From: Arenibacterium halophilum
Lineage (GTDB): Bacteria; Pseudomonadota; Alphaproteobacteria; Rhodobacterales; Rhodobacteraceae
NCBI RefSeq assembly: GCF_005938225.1
Contig: NZ_VCPC01000003.1
Location: 620,001 to 684,000 of the forward strand
Length of the DNA stretch: 64,000 nt
Direction: 5' to 3'
Shown here piece after piece: positions 8,385 to 18,845 of the stretch. A program made the position numbers and the translations under genes. The notes under the pieces were generated by a model, which saw only the letters and a program-made list of their open reading frames with translations, was not told the origin of the DNA and made no database searches. Numbering within the stretch: the first letter of the stretch is position 1; each line of letters starts with the position of its first letter.

Positions 8385-11300
8385 ATGGCGCGCCATCTTC
8401 CGCCCGCCGCTGGCGGTATCCTGTCGTATTTCACCCGCCATCGCACCGCAGCGAACCTGTTGCTGGTGATGCTGCTGGCGCTGGGCATCGCCGCGATCCC
8501 CAACATGCGCACGCAGTTTTTTCCCGATGTGGTGGTCGATACGGTCACCGTCTCGGCCACTTGGGAAGGCGCGGGCCCCGAAGACGTGGACAATGCCATC
8601 GTGCAGGTGCTGGAACCCTCGCTTCTGGCGGTGGACGGGGTTGAAACCGCTTCGGCCATGTCGCGCGAGGGCCGCGCCTCGGTCACGCTGGAATTTGAAC
8701 CTGGCTATGATATGACGCGCGCCGCCGAGGATGTGCGCAACGCGGTCGACGCCATCACGACCTTCCCCGAAGATATGGATGATCCTGTCGTGCGGCGCGG
8801 CGTCTGGCGTGACCGGGTGACCGATGTGGTCATCACCGGGCCGATCGACGCCGCCCAATTGGCCAAATTCACCGATGAATTGGTCGTCCGCCTGTTTGCC
8901 GCTGGGGTCACCCGCACCACTATTCAAGGTGTGGCCGCGCCGGAAACGGTCATCGAAGTGCCCTCGATGCAGCTGGTCGCCAATGATGTCTCGCTGAGCG
9001 AGATTGCCGCCGCCATCGCGGCCGAGGCCGATGCCGACCCCGCGGGCGATGTGACCGGGGCCAACGCCCGCGTCCGCACAGGCACGGCCAAACGCACGCC
9101 CGAGCAGATCGCCGGGATCGTATTGCGGTCAAACGCTGACGGCTCGACCCTGACGGTGGGCGACATCGCCACAATCCGCGTCGAGGGCGTGACCCGCGAA
9201 CGCAGCTATTTCGTGGGCGACAACCCGGCGATTACGTTACGAGTCGACCGGTCGGACGAAGGCGATGCCATCGGCATCCAGCACCTGGTCGAAGAGGTAA
9301 CGGCCGAGTTTCAGGCCGTGCTGCCGCAGGGCACTACGGTCGAGTTGATCCGCACCCGGGCCGAAGCAATCACCGGGCGGCTGGATATTCTTGTCGACAA
9401 CGGGCTGATGGGGCTGGGTCTGGTCGTGATCCTGCTGTTCCTGTTCCTGAACGCGCGCATTGCTTTCTGGGTCGCTGCGGGCATTCCGGCGGCGATGATG
9501 GCCGCTATCGCGCTGATGTATGCCTTTGGTCTGACGATCAACATGATCTCGCTGTTCGGATTGATCATCACATTGGGCATCGTTGTGGACGATGCTATCG
9601 TGGTGGGGGAACATGCGGATTTTCGCGCGCGCCGCTTGGGCGAACACCCGGTTGTGGCAGCTGAAAACGCGGCCCGGCGCATGGCGATACCGGTCGCGGC
9701 ATCTACTGTGACAACGGTGATCGCCTTCTTCGGGCTCATGGCGATTGGCGGGCGTTTTGGCGAAATGATCGGGGATATTCCCTTTACGGTGATCGTGGTG
9801 TTGATCGCATCGCTGGTGGAATGCTTCCTGATCCTGCCCAACCACCTGAGCCACGCGCTGAGCCATACCGCGAAGGAACATTGGTACGACTGGCCCAACC
9901 GCAAGGTGAACGCCGGGTTCAAGTGGGTGCGCGACCGCGCCTTCCGCCCGCTGATGGGGCTGGTGGTGCGGGCACGGTATGCGGTTCTGGCCGGTGCGCT
10001 GGTCGTTTTGGCAAGCCAGGCAGCGCTGTTCATCACCGGCGACGTGCAATGGCGTTTCTTCAATGCGCCCGAACGCGGCTCGGTCAGCGGCAACTTCGCC
10101 ATGGCCGAAGGCGCCACGCGCGAGGATTCGCTGGCCATGATGCACGAGTTGCAGCGCGCCACCAACGAACTGGGTGCCGAATACGAAGATCGTTACGGGG
10201 TAAACCCGCTGGCCTATGTCATCGCCGAAATCGGTGGTAACTCGGGGCGCGGCCTGTCGGGTGTCGATACCAAGGACGCCGATCTGCTTGGAGCCATCAG
10301 CATCGAGCTGATCGATGCCGATCTGCGTCCCTATTCCAGTTTCGAATTTGTCGCCGAGTTGCAGGGCCGGGTGCAACAGCATCCCATGGCCGAGGTCGTC
10401 TCGTTCCGGTCGTGGCGGTCGGGGCCGGGTGGCGACGCCTTGGATGTCGAATTCTACGGCGCCGAGGCCGATGTGTTGAAACAGGCCAGCGAGGCGCTGA
10501 AAACCGCACTGCTGCGCTATCCCGAGGTCTCGGCCGTCGAGGATAATCTTGCCTATGACAAGGACGAGCTGGTGCTGGACCTCACCCAGCAGGGGCAGGC
10601 ACTGGGACTGACGGCCGACACGCTCAGCCGGGTGCTGCGCTCTCAGCTGAACGGGATCGAGGCGGCGACCTACCCTGATGGACCGCGCAGCGCAGAGATT
10701 CGCGTGGAATTGCCCGAAAGCGAGCTGACCGCCGATTTTCTGGACCGGATGCAGATCCGCACGCCGTCGGGCGAATATGTGCCCCTGTCGGATGTGGTGT
10801 CAGTCACTCAACGCAGCGGGTTTGCCGCTGTGCGCCGGGAAAACGGCGTGCGTACCATCAGCGTCATGGGCGACATCTCCGAAGACGACCCGGCCCGCGC
10901 CGAGCAGATCGGCACCGATCTGGAAACCGTGCTGCTGCCCGAAATCGCCGATACCTATCAGGTCGAATGGGACATGGCGGGGCTGGCCGAGCAGGAAAAC
11001 GCATTCCTGACCGAGGCGCTGACCGGGCTGATCCTGTGCCTTACCGGGATTTACCTGACGCTGGCATGGGTGTTTTCCAGCTGGACGCGCCCGCTGGTGG
11101 TGATGGCCATCATACCCTTCGGGCTTGTTGGTACGATCTACGGGCACTGGATATGGGACACGCCGTTGTCGATGTTCACGGTCGTCGGTCTGCTGGGCAT
11201 GACAGGCATCATCATCAACGATTCCATCGTGCTGATCAGTACGGTGGATGACTATTCGCGCCAGCGCGGGCTGATCCCGTCGATCATCGACGGCACCACC

Positions 11301-11774
11301 GACCGGCTGCGCCCGGTGATGCTGACCACGCTGACCACGGTGCTTGGGCTGGCGCCGCTGCTGTACGAACGCTCGCAACAGGCGCAGTTCCTGAAGCCCA
11401 CGGTGATCACGCTGGTCTACGGGCTGGGGTTCGGCATGGTGATCGTTCTTCTGGTGGTGCCTGCGCTTTTGGCAGTGCAGGGCGATCTGGCCCGCCCTGC
11501 AGCGGCGTTGCGGCGTGGGCTGCGCGCGCCCGATGCCGCCCTGCGCAGGGTACTGGGCGGTGTAGTGGCGCTGGTGCTGGTCTGGGTTGGGCTGACGATG
11601 GTGTGGACGGCTGTGTCGGGCGCGCTGCCGGTATGGTTGGCTGCTCTGACGCCCGGCGGCATGGCCGCAATGCCTGCCGCCACGCTGGCCTTTCTGGTGG
11701 GGAGCGCCGTGGTCGTTTCGCTGGGATATGGCTTGGGCGCACTGGCGTTGCGGCGTTCGCGCGGGGCGGTCTAA
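8385..11774 (+). CDS. RND family efflux permease (AcrB/HAE-type) with an extra C-terminal membrane extension
   Basis: 1129 residues, longer than AcrB (~1050). TM1 lies near residues 20-40; large periplasmic domains follow TM1 and TM7. The TM4 proton-relay motif is present as GIVVDDAIVVGEHADF near residue 395 with both Asp residues. Segment TAVLGL-like LTTVLGLAPLL near 990 marks the last canonical helices. After the twelfth helix, a ~90-residue extension holds two more hydrophobic segments (GVVALVLVWVGLTMVW and ATLAFLVGSAVVVSLGYGLGAL). It exports amphipathic compounds using the proton gradient. The 3' end overlaps the stop of the convergent NUDIX gene by 4 bases. Confidence 0.92.
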   Translation: MARHLPPAAGGILSYFTRHRTAANLLLVMLLALGIAAIPNMRTQFFPDVVVDTVTVSATWEGAGPEDVDNAIVQVLEPSLLAVDGVETASAMSREGRASVTLEFEPGYDMTRAAEDVRNAVDAITTFPEDMDDPVVRRGVWRDRVTDVVITGPIDAAQLAKFTDELVVRLFAAGVTRTTIQGVAAPETVIEVPSMQLVANDVSLSEIAAAIAAEADADPAGDVTGANARVRTGTAKRTPEQIAGIVLRSNADGSTLTVGDIATIRVEGVTRERSYFVGDNPAITLRVDRSDEGDAIGIQHLVEEVTAEFQAVLPQGTTVELIRTRAEAITGRLDILVDNGLMGLGLVVILLFLFLNARIAFWVAAGIPAAMMAAIALMYAFGLTINMISLFGLIITLGIVVDDAIVVGEHADFRARRLGEHPVVAAENAARRMAIPVAASTVTTVIAFFGLMAIGGRFGEMIGDIPFTVIVVLIASLVECFLILPNHLSHALSHTAKEHWYDWPNRKVNAGFKWVRDRAFRPLMGLVVRARYAVLAGALVVLASQAALFITGDVQWRFFNAPERGSVSGNFAMAEGATREDSLAMMHELQRATNELGAEYEDRYGVNPLAYVIAEIGGNSGRGLSGVDTKDADLLGAISIELIDADLRPYSSFEFVAELQGRVQQHPMAEVVSFRSWRSGPGGDALDVEFYGAEADVLKQASEALKTALLRYPEVSAVEDNLAYDKDELVLDLTQQGQALGLTADTLSRVLRSQLNGIEAATYPDGPRSAEIRVELPESELTADFLDRMQIRTPSGEYVPLSDVVSVTQRSGFAAVRRENGVRTISVMGDISEDDPARAEQIGTDLETVLLPEIADTYQVEWDMAGLAEQENAFLTEALTGLILCLTGIYLTLAWVFSSWTRPLVVMAIIPFGLVGTIYGHWIWDTPLSMFTVVGLLGMTGIIINDSIVLISTVDDYSRQRGLIPSIIDGTTDRLRPVMLTTLTTVLGLAPLLYERSQQAQFLKPTVITLVYGLGFGMVIVLLVVPALLAVQGDLARPAAALRRGLRAPDAALRRVLGGVVALVLVWVGLTMVWTAVSGALPVWLAALTPGGMAAMPAATLAFLVGSAVVVSLGYGLGALALRRSRGAV

Positions 11775-12235
11775 CCCAGGCGTTCCAGTGCAGCGGCCAG
11801 AACGTCGGGCACGCGATCGCTCATCTGCAACGTTCGCTTCGCGATATCGTCGAAAGGCACCCAGGCCACGGCGGCGGCATCGTCACCTGCGACGGGCGTG
11901 CCACCTGTGTACCGGCAGAGCACGGCGGCCAGCAGGTAATGAACCTCGGGCTGGCCATCCGCGCCAGCGCTGATGAAATCGACGTTTGTCAGATACCCCA
12001 GCGGTTCGGCCCGCAGCGCGGTTTCCTCGTGCAACTCACGAATGGCGGCCGCCTGCGCGGTTTCGCCCCATTCGACGTGCCCGCCCGGAAAGCCCCACAA
12101 GCCATAGCCGCTGGCCTTGCCGCGCTGCACCAGCAGGGCGTGGCCCTCGTGCAGGACCACCGCCAAAGCGCCCAGGAGAGGGCGGCGCGGGGCAGATTGG
12201 GGCAGGTCCCGGGGTGGGGTCGCAGGCGCATCCAT
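11771..12235 (-). CDS. NUDIX hydrolase
   Basis: 154 residues. The Nudix box reads GHVEWGETAQAAAIRELHEET at about residues 52-72 (G-x5-E-x7-REUxEE), with the last Gly of the consensus replaced by Ala. The sequence resembles the small MutT-like/ADP-ribose-type group (LLVQRGKASGYGLWGFPGG upstream of the box). It hydrolyses a nucleoside diphosphate linked to another moiety; the substrate is not determinable. The stop overlaps the RND gene convergently. Confidence 0.88.
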   Translation of the reverse strand: MDAPATPPRDLPQSAPRRPLLGALAVVLHEGHALLVQRGKASGYGLWGFPGGHVEWGETAQAAAIRELHEETALRAEPLGYLTNVDFISAGADGQPEVHYLLAAVLCRYTGGTPVAGDDAAAVAWVPFDDIAKRTLQMSDRVPDVLAAALERLG

Positions 12236-12241
12236 GCGCGA

Positions 12242-13066
12242 TCACTCGGCGGTGCAGCCCCGAATGTCAACCGCGCGGCGTGTGCCCAGCACGGTGATGC
12301 GCAGGCCAGAACGGTCCAGCGCAAAGGGCTTGCCATCGGCGCGTGACAGCTCGGCCCGGGCGGTCAGCACCCCTCCGGCGCGGGTGGTTTCGGTCTCTGA
12401 CGCCCAAAGATCGGGCGCGGGCGGTTCGATCACCACGGTTTCCGGTGTCCCGGCCGAGGGCATCGTCATGCGCACGGTCACCGCCAGCCCGTCGGCCGTG
12501 GGCGCGATGCGGCACCGCGCCGGAGGCACTCCGGCCTCGGTCGCGCTGTAGGGGCGCGCGGCAAGTGCAGCGGCAATGGCCGGGTTGCGCGGCGCAGCCG
12601 GATCCAGCGCGCCGTCAAAGCTCAGCCGGGCTGGAATGCAGACATCGCTGCACACGCCAAAGTCGATCTCGCCCTGCAGCCGCACGGGCTGACCGGGTGC
12701 GCGTGGCTGGATCACCAGCGGCAGCACCAGTTGATGGCGATAGCCGATGGTGCGGATGCCGTTCAGATCAAAAACCTCGGGCGTCGGCCAGACCGGCGCG
12801 GCGCTGGCCATGTTGCCAGAGCGGGCAAAGCGGAAGCTGGGCGGGATGCCAGCATCGCCCGGCGCGCGCCAATAGGTTTTCCAGCCGTCGGCCAGCGTCA
12901 GGCGCAGCGCGGCCAGGTGCGTGCCATCGCCCTGTTGTCCGCCATCCAGCACATCGATCCGCACGATGGCGCCCAGATCGGGCTGGGCCTGCACCGGCCC
13001 ACGCAATAGCAGCAGCGCGAGTGCGAAGCAGAGGCAGGACAGGAGAGGGCGCAGTTTCCGGATCAT
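12242..13066 (-). CDS. Lone DsbD-N-terminal-like periplasmic domain protein
   Basis: 274 residues. A signal peptide (LLSCLCFALALLLLRGPVQAQ) is followed by a domain like the N-terminal alpha domain of DsbD. It has the segments LADGWKTYWRAPGDAGIPPSF and a Cys pair in DFGVCSDVCIPARL near residue 148. Full DsbD continues with a membrane electron-transfer domain and a thioredoxin domain; both are absent. A thiol-exchange or metal-handling role in the periplasm is plausible, but its electron donor is unknown. It is transcribed divergently from yqgE and lies 6 bases after the NUDIX gene start. Confidence 0.8.
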   Translation of the reverse strand: MIRKLRPLLSCLCFALALLLLRGPVQAQPDLGAIVRIDVLDGGQQGDGTHLAALRLTLADGWKTYWRAPGDAGIPPSFRFARSGNMASAAPVWPTPEVFDLNGIRTIGYRHQLVLPLVIQPRAPGQPVRLQGEIDFGVCSDVCIPARLSFDGALDPAAPRNPAIAAALAARPYSATEAGVPPARCRIAPTADGLAVTVRMTMPSAGTPETVVIEPPAPDLWASETETTRAGGVLTARAELSRADGKPFALDRSGLRITVLGTRRAVDIRGCTAE

Positions 13067-13251
13067 GACGCCTTGAATGGCGCGCTTTGGCTGTAATGAA
13101 AAGTCACGATGCGGTCAGTTGGGCCGACTGCGCCTCGGGGTGGCGCCCGGGGCACGAACCGGCCTTGCCCTTCACGACACGCGCGGCCATGCTGGCGACG
13201 CGCGGCGCCTTGGGGCCGTGCCTGACGCAAGCGGCAAAAGGGGCCGATGCC

Positions 13252-13803
13252 ATGGACCTGACCGGTAAACTTCTGATCGCAATGCCAGGCATGGGCGATC
13301 CCCGGTTCGAACATTCGGTGGTGTTCATGTGCAGCCACACCGAGGACGGCGCCATGGGGCTGATCGTGAACAAACCCGCGCGCGACGTGCGCCTGTCGGA
13401 CCTTTTGGATCAACTTGACATCGGAGGGGCGGCACGCCCCGAGATGCCGGTGCATTTCGGCGGCCCGGTAGACGGGGTGCGCGGGTTCGTGCTGCATTCG
13501 GCGGAATACGCGTCTCGCCTGCACACGCTGGCCGTTCCCGGCGGATTCTGCATGACGGCCACGCTGGATATTCTGGAAGATATCGCAGCGGGCACCGGCC
13601 CTCAGCGCGCGCTGATGATGCTGGGCTATGCCGGTTGGGGGCCCGACCAGCTGGAAGATGAAATTTCGCGCAACGGGTGGCTGACGGCCGATGCCGCGCC
13701 CGAGTTGGTCTATGATATGCCTGACGATGCCAAATGGGCTGCCGCGCTGAATTCCATCGGGGTCGACCCCCTTGGCCTTTCAGCCAGCGCGGGGCGGGCG
13801 TAG
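13252..13803 (+). CDS. yqgE: YqgE/AlgH family protein
   Basis: 183 residues, the family length. Diagnostic segments are [20 protein letters not shown] at the N-terminus, [10 protein letters not shown] near 37, [16 protein letters not shown] near 73 and [14 protein letters not shown] near 120. YqgE/AlgH proteins are widely conserved; their biochemical function is not settled. The ATG at 13252 is chosen because the homologous domain begins there; an upstream in-frame ATG at 13189 would add a non-conserved stretch. The stop TAG adjoins a dispersed hairpin element that fills the whole gap to rimO. Confidence 0.9.
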   Translation: MDLTGKLLIAMPGMGDPRFEHSVVFMCSHTEDGAMGLIVNKPARDVRLSDLLDQLDIGGAARPEMPVHFGGPVDGVRGFVLHSAEYASRLHTLAVPGGFCMTATLDILEDIAAGTGPQRALMMLGYAGWGPDQLEDEISRNGWLTADAAPELVYDMPDDAKWAAALNSIGVDPLGLSASAGRA

Positions 13804-13858
13804 GGGGCTCTGCCCCCGTCCCTGCGGGACTCCCCCGGGATATTTGGAGCCCAAAGAA
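13803..13858 (+). repeat. Dispersed multi-hairpin element, copy A
   Basis: 56-bp element. Hairpin 1 is GGGGGC-TCT-GCCCCC, hairpin 2 is GTCCC-TGC-GGGAC, followed by CCCCCGGGATATTT and the tail CCCAAAGAA. It exactly fills the space between the stops of convergent yqgE and rimO, so it may also serve as a two-way terminator. Copies B (29972) and C (53769) share the architecture with compensatory stem changes. Confidence 0.85.
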
Positions 13859-13866
13859 CAAGGGGC

Positions 13867-15237
13867 CTAGACGAGACGGCCCCAGAGATCGTACTCGCCT
13901 GCTTCGTCCACCTCGACCGTGACGATGTCGCCGGGTGAGAGGGCTTCGAAGCCTTCGTCGATGAAGAGGTTGCCGTCGATTTCCGGCGCGTCGCCCTTGG
14001 TGCGGCAGGTGGCGGCTTCGGCGTCGACCTCGTCCACGATGACCTCGATCCGCTGGCCGACCTTCTGCGCCAGTTTCGCCTCGGAAATTGCCTGTGCCTT
14101 GGCCATGAAGCGGTCCCACCGGTCCTGTTTCACATCCTCGGCGACGTGGTCCGGCAGATCGGCCGAACGGGCGCCGGCGACGTTTTCGTATTGGAAGCAG
14201 CCGACGCGATCCAGCTGAGCCTCGTCCAGCCAGTCGAGCAGGGTCTGGAATTCCTCTTCGGTTTCGCCGGGGTAGCCGACGATGAAGGTCGAGCGCAGGG
14301 TGATGTCGGGGCAGATGTCGCGCCAAGCGGCGATTTCATCGAGCGTGCGGATGCCCGCCGCCGGGCGCGCCATGCGTTTCAGCGTTTCGGGGTGGGCGTG
14401 CTGGAACGGGATGTCGAGGTAGGGCAGGATCAGCCCCTCGGCCATCATCGGGATCAGCTGGCGCACGCGCGGGTAGGGGTAGACATAGTGCAGCCGCACC
14501 CAGGCGCCCAAGCCGCCAAGTTCGCGGGCGAGATCGTCGATATGGGTGCGGATGCCGCGCTCGGTGTCGTGCTTGCGGTCGGCGCCATAGGCTGAGGTGT
14601 CCTGGCTGATGACCAGCAGCTCCTTGACTCCGGCCTCGACCAGGCGTTCAGCCTCGCGCACCACGGCGTGGGCCGGGCGCGAGACAAGGCGGCCACGCAT
14701 GTCGGGGATGATGCAGAACTTGCAGCGGTGATTGCAGCCTTCGGAAATCTTGAGATAGCTGTAGTGGCGCGGGGTCAGGCTGACGCCGCTGGCGGGCAGC
14801 AGGTCGACGAATGGGTCGGGCGCGGGGGGCACGGCGCCGTGTACGGCATCCAGCACCTGTTCGTATTGATGCGGGCCGGTGACGGCCAGCACCTTGGGGT
14901 GGGCGCCGGTGATGTATTCGGGTTCGGCGCCAAGGCAGCCGGTCACGATCACCCGGCCGTTTTCGCTCAGCGCCTCGCCGATGGCGTCGAGGCTTTCGGC
15001 CTTGGCGCTGTCAAGGAAGCCGCAGGTGTTCACGATCACCGCATCGGCGCCCTTGTAGTCGGGCGAGATGCCATAGCCCTCGGCGCGCAGCCGGGTCAGG
15101 ATACGTTCGCTGTCGACCAGCGCCTTGGGGCAGCCAAGGGACACCATGCCGATGGTCGGCTGGCCGGGGCGGGGGGTGTCTCCGATCTTGGCGCGCGGGG
15201 CCAGGTCGGGGCGCAGATCGGGAGGATTGGTGGTCAT
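13867..15237 (-). CDS. rimO: Ribosomal protein uS12 methylthiotransferase RimO
   Basis: 456 residues. A radical-SAM enzyme that methylthiolates the conserved Asp of ribosomal protein S12. The N-terminal UPF0004 domain carries three cluster Cys ([31 protein letters not shown]), the radical-SAM core has [11 protein letters not shown], and a C-terminal TRAM domain ends in [20 protein letters not shown] is typical of RimO rather than MiaB. The ATG at 15237 is preferred over an upstream in-frame ATG at 15294 because AGGA lies 6 bases before it and the upstream peptide is Arg/Pro-rich and unlike the family. Confidence 0.94.
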   Translation of the reverse strand: MTTNPPDLRPDLAPRAKIGDTPRPGQPTIGMVSLGCPKALVDSERILTRLRAEGYGISPDYKGADAVIVNTCGFLDSAKAESLDAIGEALSENGRVIVTGCLGAEPEYITGAHPKVLAVTGPHQYEQVLDAVHGAVPPAPDPFVDLLPASGVSLTPRHYSYLKISEGCNHRCKFCIIPDMRGRLVSRPAHAVVREAERLVEAGVKELLVISQDTSAYGADRKHDTERGIRTHIDDLARELGGLGAWVRLHYVYPYPRVRQLIPMMAEGLILPYLDIPFQHAHPETLKRMARPAAGIRTLDEIAAWRDICPDITLRSTFIVGYPGETEEEFQTLLDWLDEAQLDRVGCFQYENVAGARSADLPDHVAEDVKQDRWDRFMAKAQAISEAKLAQKVGQRIEVIVDEVDAEAATCRTKGDAPEIDGNLFIDEGFEALSPGDIVTVEVDEAGEYDLWGRLV

Positions 15238-15355
15238 GGTTGTCCTGTGGCGCGGTCTGGTGGGGCATATAGGCCGGATGGGGCTGCGGTGCAAAGGCTT
15301 TGCGTGCCTGCGCGATGGCGCTAGGGTATAGGCAAACCAGAGGCGGAGCAGGCCG

Positions 15356-17278
15356 ATGCGGTGGATTTTCAGGATGTTGGCGGCGCTGGTGCTGGCCGCC
15401 GTTGTCGCGGTGGGAGCGCTGTTCTTTCTGCCCGGAGAGCGGATTGCCAGGATTGCGGCGGATCAGCTGGCGGCACAGACCGGGCGCAGCGTGACAATCG
15501 AGGGGCCGGTGAGTCTGCGGTTCTGGCCGGTGGTCGGGGCCACGACGGGGCCTGTTGCGGTGGGCAACACGTCCTGGGCGGGCGAAGCGCCGATGCTGCG
15601 GGCCGGTACGATGACCGTGGGGCTGTCGGCTTCCGATCTGCTGCGCGGGCGCATCCGGGTGACCGAGCTGACGGCGCATCGCCCCGAGCTGAACCTGGCG
15701 CGCCGCGCCGATGGGCGCGCGAACTGGGACTTCAACCCGAAGCCCGCGGCCGCGCCCGCTATCGGAGAGGGCGGGGCGTCCTCAGGCACTGGCGCGGTCA
15801 CGCTGGAACGGTTGGTTCTGACGGGGGCGCGGCTCGCCTTTGCGGACGAAGGGCGCAGGCCGGTAGAGTACAGCAACGTCGACCTGACACTGGACTGGCC
15901 CGATCCGAACGGAATGGCCGATATATCGTTGGCGTTTTCGCCCGTGGCCGAGCGCATCCGCGCCGGGTTGCGCATCGCAGATTTCGGCGCGTTTCTTGAT
16001 GGCGATGTGTCGCGTGTGACAGGCGAAATCGCGGCGCTGGGTGGCACGGTATCCATCGTTGGCCATGCCAGCACGGCGGGCGAGGCCAAGGGTCATGTGA
16101 CCGTCAAGGCGACCGACACCGCGCGCCTGCTGGCGGCGCTGGGCGGGCCAGCGGTGACCATCCCGCGCGGGTTGGGCAAGTCGGCCGATGTGGTGACCGA
16201 AGCGACCTATACCGCCGATGGGCGGCTGTCGCTGCGCGAGCTGTCGCTGACGCTGGACGACAACCACCTGCGCGGCGCGGCGGATATCGGGTTTGGCGAA
16301 CCGCTGTCGGTGACGGCGCAGCTGGCCGGGGCGACGCTTGATCTGTCCGGGTTGGACGCGACGCCAGGTGCACAGGCGGCGCCTGCGCAGACCTCGCCAG
16401 GGTGGTCGGCCACGCCGATCGACGCCAGCGCGCTTGGGCGCATCAACGGCAATATCGCACTGAACCTGACCGGGCTGCGCACGGGCGATGTGACGCTGGG
16501 CGCGGTGCAGGCGGTGCTGGCCATCGACCGGTCACGCGCGGTGCTGGATGTGGCCCGCGCCGAAGCCTTTGGCGGCACGCTGTCGGGGCAATTGGTGGCC
16601 AACAACCGCAAGGGGCTGTCCGTGGGCGGCGATCTGGCCGCGCGCGATGTCGAGATGGCGCAGCTGCTGGGCGATCTGGCGGGCAGCGACCGGCTGTCTG
16701 GCCCGGCGCAGGCGCGGATGCAGTTCCTGGGCGTGGGCGCCAGCGTCGATGCGATCATGCGCAGCCTTTCGGGCACCGGGGCAATTTCGATGGAACAGGG
16801 GCGGCTGCGCGGGCTGGATCTGAACGCGCTGATGAACGACGGGCAAAGCACCGGCGGCACCACGGTGTTCGATTCGCTGACCGCCGGGTTCACCATCGCG
16901 GGTGGCACGCTGACGAACGACGATCTGCTGGTGAGCTTGCCGAATTATCGAACCACGGGGGCGGGGCGGATCGGGCTGGGCGCGCGCGACATGGATTACC
17001 TGCTGACACCCACGGCGCTGCGCGCGCGCGGCGGGCAGGGGCTGGCCGTGCCGGTGCGGATCAAGGGGCCGTGGTCGGCGCTGCGGCTGTATCCCGATCT
17101 TGAGGCCGTGTTGAAGGCGCGCGCGGGCGTGGAACGTGACCGGCTGGAGCAGAAGGCGCGCGACAAGCTGCGCGAGCGGCTGAACATTGGCGAGGAACAG
17201 AACGTCGAGGACGCGATCAAGGACAAGATCGAGGAGGAGGCCAAGCGGGGTTTGATGAAGCTGTTGGGCCGCGACTAA
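15356..17278 (+). CDS. AsmA family protein
   Basis: 640 residues. An N-terminal membrane anchor ([18 protein letters not shown]) is followed by the AsmA N-terminal module ([20 protein letters not shown]) and long beta-rich periplasmic repeats. The AsmA C-terminal region is visible as [16 protein letters not shown] and [20 protein letters not shown]. The end is charged and helical ([20 protein letters not shown]). AsmA-like proteins are large periplasmic bridge-like proteins linked to lipid transport and outer-membrane integrity. It is monocistronic, with a hairpin and A/T tract immediately after the stop. Confidence 0.9.
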   Translation: MRWIFRMLAALVLAAVVAVGALFFLPGERIARIAADQLAAQTGRSVTIEGPVSLRFWPVVGATTGPVAVGNTSWAGEAPMLRAGTMTVGLSASDLLRGRIRVTELTAHRPELNLARRADGRANWDFNPKPAAAPAIGEGGASSGTGAVTLERLVLTGARLAFADEGRRPVEYSNVDLTLDWPDPNGMADISLAFSPVAERIRAGLRIADFGAFLDGDVSRVTGEIAALGGTVSIVGHASTAGEAKGHVTVKATDTARLLAALGGPAVTIPRGLGKSADVVTEATYTADGRLSLRELSLTLDDNHLRGAADIGFGEPLSVTAQLAGATLDLSGLDATPGAQAAPAQTSPGWSATPIDASALGRINGNIALNLTGLRTGDVTLGAVQAVLAIDRSRAVLDVARAEAFGGTLSGQLVANNRKGLSVGGDLAARDVEMAQLLGDLAGSDRLSGPAQARMQFLGVGASVDAIMRSLSGTGAISMEQGRLRGLDLNALMNDGQSTGGTTVFDSLTAGFTIAGGTLTNDDLLVSLPNYRTTGAGRIGLGARDMDYLLTPTALRARGGQGLAVPVRIKGPWSALRLYPDLEAVLKARAGVERDRLEQKARDKLRERLNIGEEQNVEDAIKDKIEEEAKRGLMKLLGRD

Positions 17279-17307
17279 AAAATGGGGGCCGCCCGAAAGC
17301 GACCCCC
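17277..17307 (-). terminator. Rho-independent terminator after pgm
   Basis: On the minus strand a hairpin GGGGG-TCGC...GCGG-CCCCC (17284-17307) is followed by ATTTTTT (17277-17283). It lies 21 bases past the pgm stop and overlaps the end of the convergent AsmA gene, so it can also slow transcription from that side. Confidence 0.8.
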
Positions 17308-17328
17308 GCTGCCCCAGAGAGAGCAGTA

Positions 17329-18825
17329 TCAGATTGTCTGGTCGTAATCGCCCACACCCGGCTCGGTTCGGATGACGGCGTCGATATCGGCGAAGATGGC
17401 GCGCATTTCCGCCTCGGTCTCGCTGCTTTCACAGACCACAACAAGGTTTGGTGTATTCGACGACGCGCGCACCAGCCCCCAGGACCCGTTGTCCAGGATG
17501 ACGCGGGCGCCGTTCACGGTGACGACTTCCTTGATCGCGCGGCCCGCAAATTGTTCGCCCGCCTCGGCCTTGGCGACCAGCTTGGCGACAAGCCGTTCAA
17601 GGATATCGTATTTTTCCGTGTCGGCGGCATAGGGCGACATGGTCGGCGTGCTCCAGGTGCGGGGCAGGGCCTTGCGCAGATCCGACATGGATTTGTCGGG
17701 GTTGCGGTCCATCAGCTTGCAGATTTCGACCGCGACGCGCATCCCGTCGTCATAGCCGCGCCCGATGGGTTCGGCCAGGAAGTAGTGGCCCGATTTCTCG
17801 AACCCGGCCAGCGCGCCCAGCTCATGCACCCGGCGTTTCATGTGGCTATGACCGGTTTTCCAGTAATCGGCCGTCACGCCATTGGCCTGCAATTCCGGGT
17901 CCGAGGCAAACAGCCCGGTCGATTTCACATCGGCCACGAAGGTCGCGTTGGGATGCAGGCGCGACAGGTCGCGCGCCATGATGACACCAACCTTGTCGGC
18001 GAAAATCTCCTCGCCCTCGTCGTCGACCACGCCGCAGCGGTCGCCGTCGCCGTCAAAGCCCAGCGCGAAATCCGCGCCCGACGCTTTGACCGAGTCGGAC
18101 ATGTCGTGCAGCATTTCCATCGCTTCGGGGTTCGGGTTGTAGTTGGGGAAGGTGTAGTCGAGCGTGTTGTGGCTCTCGACCACCTCGACCCCCATGCGTT
18201 CGAACAGCGCGGGGGCATAGGCTGCCGCGGTGCCGTTGCCGGTGGCGCAGACCACCTTCAGCTTGCGCGACATTTTGAAATCGCCAACGAGGTCGTCCAT
18301 GTAGGCATCCCACACGCCCGACACGAATTCATAGCCGCCGCCATCGCGCGGCTCGCCCTTGCCGTTCAGCACGATGTCCTTCAGCTCGGCCATTTCATCG
18401 GGTCCGTGGGTCAGCGGCATGGCAAAGCCCATCTTCACCCCGGTCCAGCCGTTGGGGTTGTGGCTGGCGGTCACCATTGCAACGCCCGGCACACCCAGGT
18501 GGAAGCTGCTGAAATAGGCCATCGGCGTGATGCAAGGGCCGATGTCCTTGACCTTCACGCCCGCCTGCATCAGCCCGATGATCAGCGCGTTCTTGATGGT
18601 CAGCGAATAGTCGCGATAGTCGTTGCCGACGGCGATCACAGGCTCGACCCCGCGCTTGTGCATCTGGGTGCCGATGCCAAGACCCAGCGCGGTCATGCCA
18701 GGCAGGTTGATTTCATCGGGGTATTTCCAGCGCGCGTCATATTCGCGGAACCCCGTGGGCGTGATCATCGGATCGCGGAGGAATTCCCAGGTGTTGGGCG
18801 TGACTGTGGCGGCAGGTTTGGTCAT
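17329..18825 (-). CDS. Phosphomannomutase/phosphoglucomutase
   Basis: 498 residues, alpha-D-phosphohexomutase family. Active-site Ser loop VTASHNPNGWTGVKMGF lies near residues 115-131; the metal-binding loop GFDGDGDRCGVVDDEG near 254-269; the sugar-binding loop follows at TGHSHMKRR. The length and motif set fit AlgC-like bifunctional enzymes that interconvert hexose 1- and 6-phosphates for polysaccharide precursors. It is the last gene of the kpsT-kpsE-kdsA-pgm run, 20 bases after kdsA, consistent with supplying sugar nucleotides for surface polysaccharide. Confidence 0.92.
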   Translation of the reverse strand: MTKPAATVTPNTWEFLRDPMITPTGFREYDARWKYPDEINLPGMTALGLGIGTQMHKRGVEPVIAVGNDYRDYSLTIKNALIIGLMQAGVKVKDIGPCITPMAYFSSFHLGVPGVAMVTASHNPNGWTGVKMGFAMPLTHGPDEMAELKDIVLNGKGEPRDGGGYEFVSGVWDAYMDDLVGDFKMSRKLKVVCATGNGTAAAYAPALFERMGVEVVESHNTLDYTFPNYNPNPEAMEMLHDMSDSVKASGADFALGFDGDGDRCGVVDDEGEEIFADKVGVIMARDLSRLHPNATFVADVKSTGLFASDPELQANGVTADYWKTGHSHMKRRVHELGALAGFEKSGHYFLAEPIGRGYDDGMRVAVEICKLMDRNPDKSMSDLRKALPRTWSTPTMSPYAADTEKYDILERLVAKLVAKAEAGEQFAGRAIKEVVTVNGARVILDNGSWGLVRASSNTPNLVVVCESSETEAEMRAIFADIDAVIRTEPGVGDYDQTI

Positions 18826-18845
18826 CGAAATCTCGTGAATTTGGT

